A DNA stretch of 13,459 nucleotides. Source: CAZADH01 sp964483805 (GTDB lineage Bacteria > Muiribacteriota > Ozemobacteria > Ozemobacterales > Ozemobacteraceae). Positions 6,356 to 13,459 of the stretch are shown in pieces. The DNA is taken from assembly GCA_964483805.1 (NCBI GenBank), contig CAZADH010000162.1, positions 1-13,459 on the forward strand. The letters are read 5' to 3'. Within the stretch, counting starts at the first letter, position 1, and every line of letters starts with the position of its first letter. The translations under genes and the position numbers were made by a program. The notes under the pieces were generated by a model. That model did no database searches and had not been told where the DNA came from. It worked only from the letters and a program-made list of their open reading frames with translations.

Positions 6356-8575
6356 TCAGAACAGCTCGGGGATGTGGGTCTCCGCCGCTGCGGTGATCGC
6401 CTGCAACTCGGCGTCGCGCCCCAGTTGTTTGAGTGCCTTGTGGAAACGCAGCACCGCGCCGGCCGCATCGCCGGCCGCCACGAGCACGTAACCGAGCATC
6501 AAACCCGCCCGGGGATCGAGGGGGCCAACGGCTTCGGCCTGCAACAGGTGCTGCCGGGCCTGATCGAAGAGCCCGCGCATGTAGGCGAACCGGGCCAGGC
6601 GGACCAGGACCACGGCATGCCCCGGATTCAGCTTGAGGAACTCTCCGAGCACCTGACACGCCTCGGTCATGTTGTCCTGGCGTTCGAGCACGTCGGCCAG
6701 AACCAGATAGGCGTTGGCGAGCTTGGGATACAACTGAATCGCCCTGCGCAACAGGGGTCCGGCCTCATCGTATTGATTCTGGCGATGGGCAATCATACCC
6801 AGTGCATACAATGACTTTACGTGGTTACCGTCGATCTCGAGGATCTGGCGAAACCGTGCCGACGCCTGGGCCATGCGATTGTTCTTGAACTCGATGTCGC
6901 CAACTTGGGCCAGTGCCCCGACGTGTTGGGGATCGAGCGCGAGAATGGCGTCGAAGACGGCACCGGCCTGCGCCAGTTCTTTGGCAGCCAGATGGTTGAT
7001 GCCGCGGTCCCAGAGGACCTTGATCTCACCCGCCTGGGCCGCGGTCTCGAGCTGGCGCAACCGCTGCGCCTGATCGCGCCGCACGTCGGCGAGCGACTTC
7101 TGAAATGTCTCGAGCATTTCGCCGCCCGCCCGCGACACCAAAGCGAAGGTTTCGCCCAGTGCATAGAGACCGAGCATGGTGTCTTCGTGATTGGCGCCGG
7201 CGATCAGACGATGCAGATCGGCCAACACCTGGACCTCGCCCCACTGCCAGAGCGACAACATGCAACTGACGCGGACGATGCGCGCAGGATGCTGCAAACG
7301 CCCACGCACACTCGCCACCATACCGGGGGTGGGCCGTTCCGGGTGAAGCTTGTGCAGGGCCGTGATCGTGGCCGCCACCACGTGCTCGTCGGCATCATCG
7401 AGCAACCGTGCCAACTCACCGATCACCCGGTTGTCACCCACATCGCTGATACATCGGACCAACTCGGCCCGCAAGCTCGCATCGGTTTCGCGACTCAGGC
7501 GGGTCACCAGGGGTTGCACCCCACGCTCACGATACAGGGCCACCAGACCGCGAATCGCCTCGAGCCTGACGATGCTCTCGGCATCGTCGAGAATCTTGAT
7601 CAGATGCAGGCCCAGCTCGGCGTTGCCGAACTTGCGCAGGGCAATGACGGCGTTGCGGCGGATGTCGACATCGGCATTGTTGAGAAAACCGATGATCTGT
7701 TTCAGGAACGGCTCGAGCTTCGCCTCGCCGATGGCGTACACCGCCGAAACCCGCTGCTTTTTGTCGGCGTCGGCCAACATCTCTTTGATGGTGTCGGTGA
7801 CCCCGAAATCGCCGAAGCGATAGATGGCCTTGACCGCATTGGCGCGCACCCGCTGGTGCTGATCGTACAGATACGGTTGCAAAATGCCGACGCTCGCCTT
7901 GAGATTCAGTGCCTGAATCGCTTCGATCGCGTTGGCCCGCACCCGCGGTTCGCTGTCTTTGAGCAACTGCTGCAACGTCGGCAGCATGCGTTCGTTCGCC
8001 AGGCGGGTGTACGCCGCAATCGCGGTGGCCTTGATGCGCGGATTCGCTTCCTGGGTCAGGAACTTGCGCAGCAGCGCCTGACAGATCGGCGTGCCGATGT
8101 CGCCAAGCACCTTGACCGCCACGATCAAGGCGGCCTCCGACAACACCGTGTTGTCGCCCTTCTTGCCGCCGGCCCCCGGCCGCAGGTGTTCTTCGAGACA
8201 CTCGATGAGCACCGCGATCGCCCCTTCGTGACGCAACCGTGACAGCGCCTGCGCGGCCTGCAACCGCGTCTCGGCCGCGCCGTCATTGAGCGCACCCATC
8301 AAGACCCGCGTGGCAACTTCGGGCGGCAGGTTGCCCAGGGCCAGGGTCATGTAATCCTGGCTGTTGTCACTCTGATAGCGCTGCACGATGACATCGGCCG
8401 CGTCCTGGCCGGTCAGCTTTGACAACACCACGACTGCACCCCGACGCACATCGTAGTTTTCGGCGAGGATGAGTTCGAGCAAACGTCCCATCAACACACC
8501 GAGGTGCGTTCGCGCCTGCTCTACGGGCGGATGAGTGACTGCCACCGCCCCGGGATTCGTCGTGTCACCGCTCAT
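6356..8575 (-). CDS. HEAT-repeat plus TPR scaffold protein
   Basis: A 739-residue soluble protein with no signal peptide or membrane helix. About residues 28-480 are tandem HEAT/PBS-lyase-type helical repeats, for example EPRVRANAIEAIQAL, QRVRANAVKAIYRFG and VDIRRNAVIALRKFG, where the D-x-VR--A--AL pattern recurs about every 31-37 residues. A charged linker helix (about 485-520) leads to five or six TPR units (about 521-720), such as HVKSLYALGMIAHRQNQYDEA. Both repeat types make protein-binding superhelices, so a scaffolding or assembly role is likely; no catalytic motif is visible. The ATG at 8575 overlaps the selA stop as ATGA, with AAGGAG just upstream inside selA, so translation is coupled to selA. 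A role in selenoprotein synthesis is suggested by this coupling only. Confidence 0.85.
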   Translation of the reverse strand: MSGDTTNPGAVAVTHPPVEQARTHLGVLMGRLLELILAENYDVRRGAVVVLSKLTGQDAADVIVQRYQSDNSQDYMTLALGNLPPEVATRVLMGALNDGAAETRLQAAQALSRLRHEGAIAVLIECLEEHLRPGAGGKKGDNTVLSEAALIVAVKVLGDIGTPICQALLRKFLTQEANPRIKATAIAAYTRLANERMLPTLQQLLKDSEPRVRANAIEAIQALNLKASVGILQPYLYDQHQRVRANAVKAIYRFGDFGVTDTIKEMLADADKKQRVSAVYAIGEAKLEPFLKQIIGFLNNADVDIRRNAVIALRKFGNAELGLHLIKILDDAESIVRLEAIRGLVALYRERGVQPLVTRLSRETDASLRAELVRCISDVGDNRVIGELARLLDDADEHVVAATITALHKLHPERPTPGMVASVRGRLQHPARIVRVSCMLSLWQWGEVQVLADLHRLIAGANHEDTMLGLYALGETFALVSRAGGEMLETFQKSLADVRRDQAQRLRQLETAAQAGEIKVLWDRGINHLAAKELAQAGAVFDAILALDPQHVGALAQVGDIEFKNNRMAQASARFRQILEIDGNHVKSLYALGMIAHRQNQYDEAGPLLRRAIQLYPKLANAYLVLADVLERQDNMTEACQVLGEFLKLNPGHAVVLVRLARFAYMRGLFDQARQHLLQAEAVGPLDPRAGLMLGYVLVAAGDAAGAVLRFHKALKQLGRDAELQAITAAAETHIPELF

Positions 8576-9996
8576 GATTCCTCTCCTTTGTCTGCCGGTT
8601 CGGCGCCGGTTCTGCGCGCCCCGGCAAACGCCGCAATCAACAGATCATCTTCGTCGGGGCGGACCGTACGCAGGTTCACCACGACCTTGCCGTCGACCAC
8701 CCGCACGATCACCGGACGCGGTTGGGCGCGCAAGGCGAGAGCCACTGCGTCGGGGTCTTTCACCAAAACCGCCAGCCCCGGATCGTCGCGTTCGGCACCG
8801 GGCAGCGACCCGCCCCCCAACGCGGACCGCACCACACAATGCACCACCCGCCATCCGTGCAGGCGGGCAATGATCCGGTCGCACCGCTGGGCCAACGAAG
8901 CCGTGGTGGCGTGCACCAGTTGCGTCAGCCCCAGGTCAGTGTCGGCCCGGTGTTCGAGATGGGCATCGAGCGCCAGTTCGAGCAGGGCAATCTCGAGTTT
9001 GCCCAGACGCATCGCGCGAGCCAACGGATGGCGCCGCAAGCGATCGATGAGGTCGGCCCGCCCGACGATCAGCCCCGCCTGCGCCCCTCCGAACAGTTTG
9101 TCACCCGAAAAGGCCACGAGATCGGTGCCGGCCGCCAGCGACGCCGACACGGTCGGCTCAGGCGCGAAACCCCAGCGGCGGGTGTCGGCAACCGCACCCG
9201 ATCCCAGGTCGTGCACGAGCGGGACGCTGTATTTCGTTTTCAATACAGCAAGTTCGGTCAACGATGCCTCGGCAACGAACCCGAGCTGGCGGAAGTTGCT
9301 CGCGTGCACCTTGAGCAACATCCGGGTATCAGGACCCACCGCCGCCGCATAATCGGCCATCGTCGTCTGGTTGGTCGTGCCAACCTCGCGCAGCCGGGCG
9401 CCCCCCTCGAGCAAGACATCCGGCACGCGAAAACCGCCGCCAATCTGCACCAACTCGCCCCGCGAAACGATGACCTCGCCCCCGCGGGCAAGCCCCGCCA
9501 CCACCAGCAACATCGCCGCCGCGTTGTTGTTGACCGCCAGTGCCCCTTCGACGCCAAAGAGTGCCCGCAGACGCGCTTCGATCGCCGCAGTTCGCGACCC
9601 CCGCGCACCCTGCAATACATCGTATTCTAGACTACAGTAGCCCTGCACCCGTTCGAGCAGACGGTGCGCCAACCCCGGCCCGATCGGGGCCCGCCCGAGG
9701 TTGGTGTGCAACAACACCCCGGTGGCATTGATCACCGGCATCATCGCGGGTACCGGCGGCGCCTCGCCCCACAACACCTCGACCAATCGCTCGGGACCGC
9801 AGGGTTTTCGCGTCCCGGCGCGCATTTGCGCGACGGCTGCGCGAATGGCCGGCAACATCAGCCGCGCCGGCACTTCGGGGTGCATCCGCGCACAGGCAGC
9901 CAGCACCCGCTCGACCTGCGGAATGGCCCGACGCTCGTCACCGCAGGGTGACGAGGCAGCAGCAGCCGGTCGTTTTTTCGGGGTACGCTCAGACAT
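8572..9996 (-). CDS. selA: L-seryl-tRNA(Sec) selenium transferase
   Basis: A 474-residue cytoplasmic PLP enzyme that converts seryl-tRNA(Sec) to selenocysteinyl-tRNA(Sec) with selenophosphate. Family hallmarks are present in order: an N-terminal helical domain (IPQVERVLAA at 25-34), INATGVLLHTNLGRAP (89-104), NNNAAAMLL (156-164), SRGELVQIGGGFR (178-190), VGTTNQTT (205-212) and the PLP-lysine motif SGDKLFGGAQAG with Lys300. Length and domains are those of a full bacterial SelA, not of a shorter SelA-like paralogue. The start at 9996 fits the position of the N-terminal domain but has no Shine-Dalgarno sequence; the ATG sits at the end of a 10+10 bp inverted repeat. A strong promoter lies immediately upstream. 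No selB, selD or selC (tRNA-Sec) is visible here. The stop overlaps the HEAT/TPR start by 4 nt. Confidence 0.96.
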   Translation of the reverse strand: MSERTPKKRPAAAASSPCGDERRAIPQVERVLAACARMHPEVPARLMLPAIRAAVAQMRAGTRKPCGPERLVEVLWGEAPPVPAMMPVINATGVLLHTNLGRAPIGPGLAHRLLERVQGYCSLEYDVLQGARGSRTAAIEARLRALFGVEGALAVNNNAAAMLLVVAGLARGGEVIVSRGELVQIGGGFRVPDVLLEGGARLREVGTTNQTTMADYAAAVGPDTRMLLKVHASNFRQLGFVAEASLTELAVLKTKYSVPLVHDLGSGAVADTRRWGFAPEPTVSASLAAGTDLVAFSGDKLFGGAQAGLIVGRADLIDRLRRHPLARAMRLGKLEIALLELALDAHLEHRADTDLGLTQLVHATTASLAQRCDRIIARLHGWRVVHCVVRSALGGGSLPGAERDDPGLAVLVKDPDAVALALRAQPRPVIVRVVDGKVVVNLRTVRPDEDDLLIAAFAGARRTGAEPADKGEES

Positions 9997-10019
9997 GATC
10001 GGGTGGGTAACCCGATCAT
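9995..10019. promoter_or_regulatory. Perfect inverted repeat at the selA start: probable operator or start-codon hairpin
   Basis: Arms ATGATCGGGT (9995-10004) and ACCCGATCAT (10010-10019) are perfect 10-bp complements with a 5-bp spacer. The repeat overlaps the end of the -10 box (10023-10018), spans the expected start of transcription near 10011, and its far arm ends in the first two bases of the selA ATG. This is a typical position for a repressor operator. If transcription began upstream of the repeat, the RNA hairpin would instead bury the start codon. Confidence 0.65.
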
Positions 10020-10046
10020 TCTAGAACCTGCGGTGCAGCAAGGCAA
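10018..10046 (-). promoter_or_regulatory. selA promoter
   Basis: On the minus strand TTGCCT (10046-10041) is followed by a 17-nt spacer and TAGAAT (10023-10018), matching the sigma-70 consensus in 4 and 5 of 6 positions. It is the best promoter in the window. A start near 10011 gives selA a leader of only about 15 nt without a ribosome-binding site. Confidence 0.7.
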
Positions 10047-10070
10047 CCACGGCGTGAGAAGTCAGCGCAA

Positions 10071-10097
10071 GAGTCCGGTGGCGCGCACCCACCGCTC
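10071..10097 (-). other. GC-rich hairpin 11 nt after the UGA of the small alpha/beta gene
   Basis: On the minus strand CGGTGG (10094-10089) pairs with CCACCG (10081-10076) around the loop GTGCGCG. GAG and CTC outside can extend the stem past a 2-nt bulge. There is no T-tract after it, so it is a poor terminator. Its position relative to the UGA and its loop beginning GU match loose rules for bacterial SECIS elements, but such stems arise easily by chance in GC-rich DNA. Confidence 0.35.
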
Positions 10098-10108
10098 GCG
10101 CACCGCCG

Positions 10109-10606
10109 TCAAGGACGCCCTTGATGCAAACGGTCAAAACGGTGGCGGTCGCGTTCGAGGGTCTGCCCCAGCGGCCCACGGGCCGGCAACAGGTCACCCA
10201 ACAACTGCAGAATCCGCCGGGCCGACAGGTCGGGCTGGACCAACGGTTCGCGACCCCGCAACCGCGCCGTGCCATCGAGGATCCAGGCGCCGTGCCCATC
10301 CGGCCCGCCAATGACGATCCAGCACACCGCCGCCAACTCGGGGTCGGCAGCCAGCCGATCGACGATGGCGCGCTCTGCCGGACTGCCCACGACCGCGAGA
10401 ATCCCTGCCCGCCCGCCCGCGACTCGGGCCACGGTGGTCGATCCACCCGCCGGCAGGGCAATGCGGCACGCGCCCAGGTCATCGCCAACCCGGGCCCGCG
10501 CGAGCGCGGCGCGTGTATTTACATCGTGTGTATCCCCTCGCGGCCCGTCTTCGCCGACGCACCAGAAGACGCCGCCGGTCCGAGTGGCATGAACGGCCGA
10601 CCCCAT
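10109..10606 (-). CDS. Small alpha/beta protein of unknown function, start uncertain
   Basis: The frame runs from ATG 10606 to TGA 10111-10109, up to 165 residues. The part after the stop of the preceding gene (from about 10518) has GC-rich third positions and alternating strands and helices: RAGILAVVGS, PAERAIVDRLAADPE, LAAVCWIVIGG, GAWILDGTARL and SARRILQLLGDLL. It is therefore probably a real gene. The only ATG/GTG/TTG codon in this frame before the conserved-looking core is ATG 10606. This overlaps the fibronectin-type gene by 88 nt and lacks a Shine-Dalgarno sequence. The true start may be a rare codon such as CTG near 10477, or translation may be coupled at the ATGTAA end of the upstream gene. 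The order of elements (strand, helix ending in D/NP, strand, GG/CG, GH) is faintly like the MtrA (methyltransferase subunit A) fold; I treat that as a guess. Confidence 0.55.
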   Translation of the reverse strand: MGSAVHATRTGGVFWCVGEDGPRGDTHDVNTRAALARARVGDDLGACRIALPAGGSTTVARVAGGRAGILAVVGSPAERAIVDRLAADPELAAVCWIVIGGPDGHGAWILDGTARLRGREPLVQPDLSARRILQLLGDLLPARGPLGQTLERDRHRFDRLHQGRP

Positions 10607-11706
10607 GGCCAGGCCAGGTGTGGCGAATGGTCGGAGTCACCCGAGGAGTTCACCGCGAGCACCGTCATCGTCGCCAACTCACCGGGATTCACCCAGGTGC
10701 CGCACCGCACGGCCGTCTGCGAGGCCGGCACATTGGCAACACACCACCCGTAATCGCGATAGACGCGGTACCGGGTCACGTCGGGAACCGGCGTCCAGTT
10801 GAGCACGAACGAGTGCGACGAGACCTCGGTCGCCCAGGGTCGCAGTGGGGCCGGCGGCCGCAACAACACCGCCAATGGCAACGACGGCGACGAGGTCCCA
10901 CCGGCATTGATGGCAAACAGACGCACGGTGGAGGTTGCTCCTGCTGTCTGGCTGCCGATGCGGTACTCGGTGACGGTGTGAGGAACCGTGGCAATCAAAG
11001 CGCTCTGCACTTCGATCGCGTACGACGCGGCGCCGAACACCGGATCCCAGGCGAGGGTGAATGCCGACGTCCCGATATCGGTCGCACGCAGATTGATCAC
11101 CGGCAACGGCTTCATCGTGACGGTGATCGAATCCGAGCGGAGTCCGTCGCCCGATGAATTGTAGGCCTTGACCGAGAAACCGTAGGTCTGGCCCGCCATC
11201 AGGCCACCGATGATGGTCCAGGTCGGCGATGCCGGCACGTCGGCCACGAGAAAATCGAGATCGCGAAATACTTTGTAACCCAACGCCGTATCCACGGCGT
11301 TCCAGCGCAGGCGAAAACTCGCGGTACCGACATCGAACGCCGCCACCCCGAGCGCCGCCGCCGGCGGCGTCAGCACCACCGTCGCCGTCGACACTCCCAA
11401 GAGCATGCCCCGTTGGTAGACCACGGCCTTCACATAGCCGACCCGCCCCGGTTCGACGCCTTTCACATGAATGTCGGGCCAGAGCGTTGAGCCTCCGTAC
11501 AGCGCGCCATTGATATTCAATTGGTAGTGGGTGGTGCCATCGAAATCCGCCGGCGGGGTCAGATGGGCCCAGAACGAGTTCGCCTCGAGGTGGCTGATCC
11601 GCGGCGGCTCGATGATCACTGCGCACGGGGACGCCGCCGCGAGCACGACCACGCCGGCCAGGATCAGGCCCGCGACCACCGCGAGAGATCGTAGCGGATT
11701 CAGCAT
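10519..11706 (-). CDS. Secreted fibronectin type III repeat protein
   Basis: A 395-residue exported protein. ATG 11706 is chosen because GGAGG lies 7 nt upstream; an in-frame GTG 30 nt further up would place that site inside the gene. Residues 1-25 form a Sec signal peptide with core VAGLILAGVVVLAAAS. Four immunoglobulin-like FN3 modules follow at about 33-114, 117-201, 202-284 and 285-365, each with the W/Y and hydrophobic strand pattern (for example SFRLRWNAVDTALGYKVFRD and SAFTLAWDPVFGAASY). Modules 2 and 4 are closely related. Module 4 has Cys322 and Cys335, a possible disulfide. The last 30 residues are a Pro/Ala/Ser/Gly-rich tail ending in ATG-TAA. FN3 modules mediate adhesion or act as spacers in extracellular proteins; no catalytic domain or anchor is present. 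It starts 113 nt after the oxidase stop and may share its transcript. Confidence 0.85.
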   Translation of the reverse strand: MLNPLRSLAVVAGLILAGVVVLAAASPCAVIIEPPRISHLEANSFWAHLTPPADFDGTTHYQLNINGALYGGSTLWPDIHVKGVEPGRVGYVKAVVYQRGMLLGVSTATVVLTPPAAALGVAAFDVGTASFRLRWNAVDTALGYKVFRDLDFLVADVPASPTWTIIGGLMAGQTYGFSVKAYNSSGDGLRSDSITVTMKPLPVINLRATDIGTSAFTLAWDPVFGAASYAIEVQSALIATVPHTVTEYRIGSQTAGATSTVRLFAINAGGTSSPSLPLAVLLRPPAPLRPWATEVSSHSFVLNWTPVPDVTRYRVYRDYGWCVANVPASQTAVRCGTWVNPGELATMTVLAVNSSGDSDHSPHLAWPWGRPFMPLGPAASSGASAKTGREGIHTM

Positions 11707-11809
11707 CACCAAACCTCCGTGCGCCTCCGTCCGCACGGCGGCGCCATGTCAGGATGCGCCACCGAACCACCGCGCGTTGCGAGAAGGCAGACGCCTCATC
11801 GGCACATTG

Positions 11810-11822
11810 TGACGAATCGTCA
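11810..11822. promoter_or_regulatory. 13-bp palindrome at the oxidase stop codon
   Basis: TGACGA (11810-11815) and TCGTCA (11817-11822) are perfect arms around one base. It overlaps the oxidase TGA and lies about 105 nt upstream of the fibronectin-type gene. The stem is too short for a terminator; it could be a binding site for a dimeric regulator. Confidence 0.25.
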
Positions 11823-13436
11823 AGGTGCAGGAAAAAGAGTACCCCGCCCGAGGCGCCAGTCAGGATCGAACGCCCGTTTCACCGCGTGCATCTCGGCAAG
11901 AGTCGCTGATGAATACTGAATGTCCATGAGGTACCGTTTCAGCTTGCCGATGCCGTGTTCAGCCGATACCGAACCGCCACGGCGCACGACCTCGGCAGCA
12001 AAGGTTTCGTACAGCACCCGCCCACGCGTGTAGTCGTCCAGGTGGCGAGGCAGAATATTGACATGCAGATGATTGTCGCCAATGTGACCGAAGACCACAT
12101 ATTCGAGACCTTCGCGACTCAGGCCTTCGTAATAGATGTCGAGCAAGTCGGCCAGATGCTCGTCGGGGACAGCCATGTCGGTACCCAACTTGGTCAACTG
12201 CGGTGTGTGAGCGCGACGGGCGGCGATGACGCGATTGACCGCTTCGGGAACCGCATGCCGGAAATGTTTGAATCGCGCCAGGTCGGGCGCACCAAGAGCA
12301 ACGCCGATTCTAGCGGGATCCGCGCCGGCCGCGACCACGAGATCGGCCAGTGCCTCGAGCACCGGACTCGGATCGGCAGGACAACGCAGCGTCGCGAACA
12401 CCTGGCCGACATCGCCGGCCGCCGGCGCCCACAGCAGCGCATCGGCATCGACACGCCCGACCAGCGCGAGCGCCGCAGCATCGACCGATTCGAGAGCAAT
12501 CAACTCACCGGGCACCGTGGCGGCCCGCCATGCCCGGCGCATTGACGCCACGACGCGCGCCATCGTCGGCCGATCGGTCACGGGAATAACTGCTTCGAGC
12601 ACCCGGCCCTCGACGCGGGTGAGCGCCAGTTCGACTTCGACGATGACGCCGAGCGTGCCCTCAGAACCGATGAACAGATCGACGAGATCGAGTTCGTCAG
12701 CGGCATGATAACCCGCCGCATGCTTGGTGGCAGGCATCACGTAACGCGGCACCGACACGGCCAACACGCCATTTGCGTGCCGCCACTGCAGCACCTCGCC
12801 TCGCCTTGCCGTTGCCTGCCCACGGCGAATCTCGATTACCGACCCATCGAGCAGAACCACGGTGAGTGCCCTCACATGGCGCCGCATCGGCCCATAGCGA
12901 AACGTCGCGGCCCCGGATGCGTTGCTGGCAACCATGCCGCCAACCTGGGCGCTTGGCTCGGTCGGGTCGCACGGAAAGACCCATTGCCCGACCTCTCGGC
13001 GCAAACGCGCCAGCGCCACCTGGCCGGACTCGTCGAGCGGCCGCGCGAGTGGCAGATGGGCGGACGCTACCGCCCGCTGCAATTGCGACAGGGTGAGCGC
13101 CGGGCCACAACGAAGGCGGAACTCCTGCGCGCCCTCATCGTAGGCCAGTCCAGTGATGCCCCCGAGGCGCTCGAGAGACAGCAAAGCACCGCCCTCGGGA
13201 ACGGCGCCGGCAACAACCCCGGTGCGCCCGGCGGAGATCGTCACGGGCAACCCCAGGTGCCGGGCCCGGTCGATTACCGTAATAACCCCTGCCATATCGA
13301 CGGGCAGGCCGATGAGCTCGACATGCCCGGTCCGCCGGCTTTCGTCAGCCAACAGGGTTTCGGCAGCCGCAACCGCCGCTCCCTCGAGCAACTCGACCAC
13401 ACCGGACCGACTGCGCTCACGAGACCCCAGCGGCAT
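11820..13436 (-). CDS. FAD-binding oxidoreductase, GlcD / D-lactate dehydrogenase type
   Basis: A 538-residue flavoprotein of the VAO/PCMH superfamily. The FAD-binding domain has a PP-loop (PVTISAGRTGVVAGAVP, 64-80), DPTEPSAQVGGMVASNASG (157-175), RYGPMRRHV (180-188) and IGSEGTLGVI (256-265). The C-terminal FAD-oxidase cap has GHIGDNHLHVNI (450-461) with metal-ligand-type histidines and SAEHGIG (491-497), and ends in AFDPDWRLGRGTLF. Relatives oxidise 2-hydroxyacids such as D-lactate, glycolate or D-2-hydroxyglutarate and pass electrons to quinone, cytochrome or an Fe-S partner. No Fe-S domain is fused and no partner gene is visible, so the substrate stays open. ATG 13436 has AGGAGG 7 nt upstream, which decides the start over an upstream ATG at 13459. 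The PP-loop Arg71 (usually Gly) is a small departure from the consensus. Confidence 0.92.
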   Translation of the reverse strand: MPLGSRERSRSGVVELLEGAAVAAAETLLADESRRTGHVELIGLPVDMAGVITVIDRARHLGLPVTISAGRTGVVAGAVPEGGALLSLERLGGITGLAYDEGAQEFRLRCGPALTLSQLQRAVASAHLPLARPLDESGQVALARLRREVGQWVFPCDPTEPSAQVGGMVASNASGAATFRYGPMRRHVRALTVVLLDGSVIEIRRGQATARRGEVLQWRHANGVLAVSVPRYVMPATKHAAGYHAADELDLVDLFIGSEGTLGVIVEVELALTRVEGRVLEAVIPVTDRPTMARVVASMRRAWRAATVPGELIALESVDAAALALVGRVDADALLWAPAAGDVGQVFATLRCPADPSPVLEALADLVVAAGADPARIGVALGAPDLARFKHFRHAVPEAVNRVIAARRAHTPQLTKLGTDMAVPDEHLADLLDIYYEGLSREGLEYVVFGHIGDNHLHVNILPRHLDDYTRGRVLYETFAAEVVRRGGSVSAEHGIGKLKRYLMDIQYSSATLAEMHAVKRAFDPDWRLGRGTLFPAP

Positions 13437-13459
13437 GCACCCGCCTCCTGTTCGCCCAT

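Noticed and set aside
6821..8242. Plus-strand open frame of 473 codons opposite the HEAT/TPR gene
   Set aside because: The minus strand shows regular HEAT and TPR repeats; the plus product has no recognisable pattern and is rich in His, Gln and Arg.
8722..9630. Plus-strand open frame of 302 codons opposite selA
   Set aside because: selA is unambiguous on the minus strand.
10071..10097. Terminator after the small alpha/beta gene
   Set aside because: The stem core is 6 bp and is followed by GACTCTTGC, with no T-tract.
10016..10110. A selC (tRNA-Sec) gene next to selA
   Set aside because: GGTTCTAGAAT near 10030-10020 looks faintly like a T-loop, but no acceptor stem, long variable arm or CCA context could be fitted, and the bases serve as the -10 box.
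10021..10488. Minus-strand frame of 155 codons overlapping the small alpha/beta gene
   Set aside because: Its Trp/Arg/Ser/Cys-rich product looks out of frame, while the neighbouring frame has GC-rich third positions and a plausible fold.
10679..11770. Second long minus-strand frame (363 codons) across the fibronectin-type gene
   Set aside because: It is Arg/Gly-rich without domains; the overlapping frame has a signal peptide, GGAGG and four FN3 modules.

Overview
The window is a GC-rich, densely coding stretch from an uncultured Gram-negative bacterium. It carries Sec-type signal peptides, a two-domain RND exporter and a canonical selA, so the host very probably makes selenocysteine. A run of ten N at 2946-2955 suggests a scaffolded draft or metagenome contig. 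I cannot place the phylum from this window. Leucine before GAN codons is nearly always CTC, which gives an unusual excess of TCGA, and several promoters combine a TTGCC-type -35 with a TGC/TGG-extended -10.

Left part (1-3148): a secreted protein of unknown function (minus strand) runs off the left edge. It is divergent from a phenylacetate-CoA-ligase-type adenylate-forming enzyme (plus, 1436-2749). That gene meets, tail to tail with a short overlap, a small four-helix membrane protein (minus, 2720-3148) interrupted by the N gap.

Centre (3211-6349): a plus-strand operon holds an RND/MMPL exporter (3272-5752), a 75-residue single-helix membrane protein (5796-6023) and a TerB-like small acidic protein (6030-6269). 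A strong GC hairpin at 6318-6343 closes it. The tight spacing suggests that the two small proteins serve the exporter.

Right part (6356-13436), all minus strand: an FAD-linked 2-hydroxyacid-type oxidase comes first, then a secreted four-module fibronectin-III protein, a small unrecognised alpha/beta protein, selA, and a HEAT plus TPR scaffold protein. selA and the HEAT/TPR gene share an ATGA overlap. selA has its own convincing promoter (TTGCCT-N17-TAGAAT), and a perfect 10+10 bp inverted repeat runs from its -10 box into its start codon. This suggests a regulated selA transcript with a very short leader and no Shine-Dalgarno sequence. There are no tRNA or rRNA genes, CRISPR arrays or insertion sequences that I can support, and no gene-free stretch longer than 300 bases.
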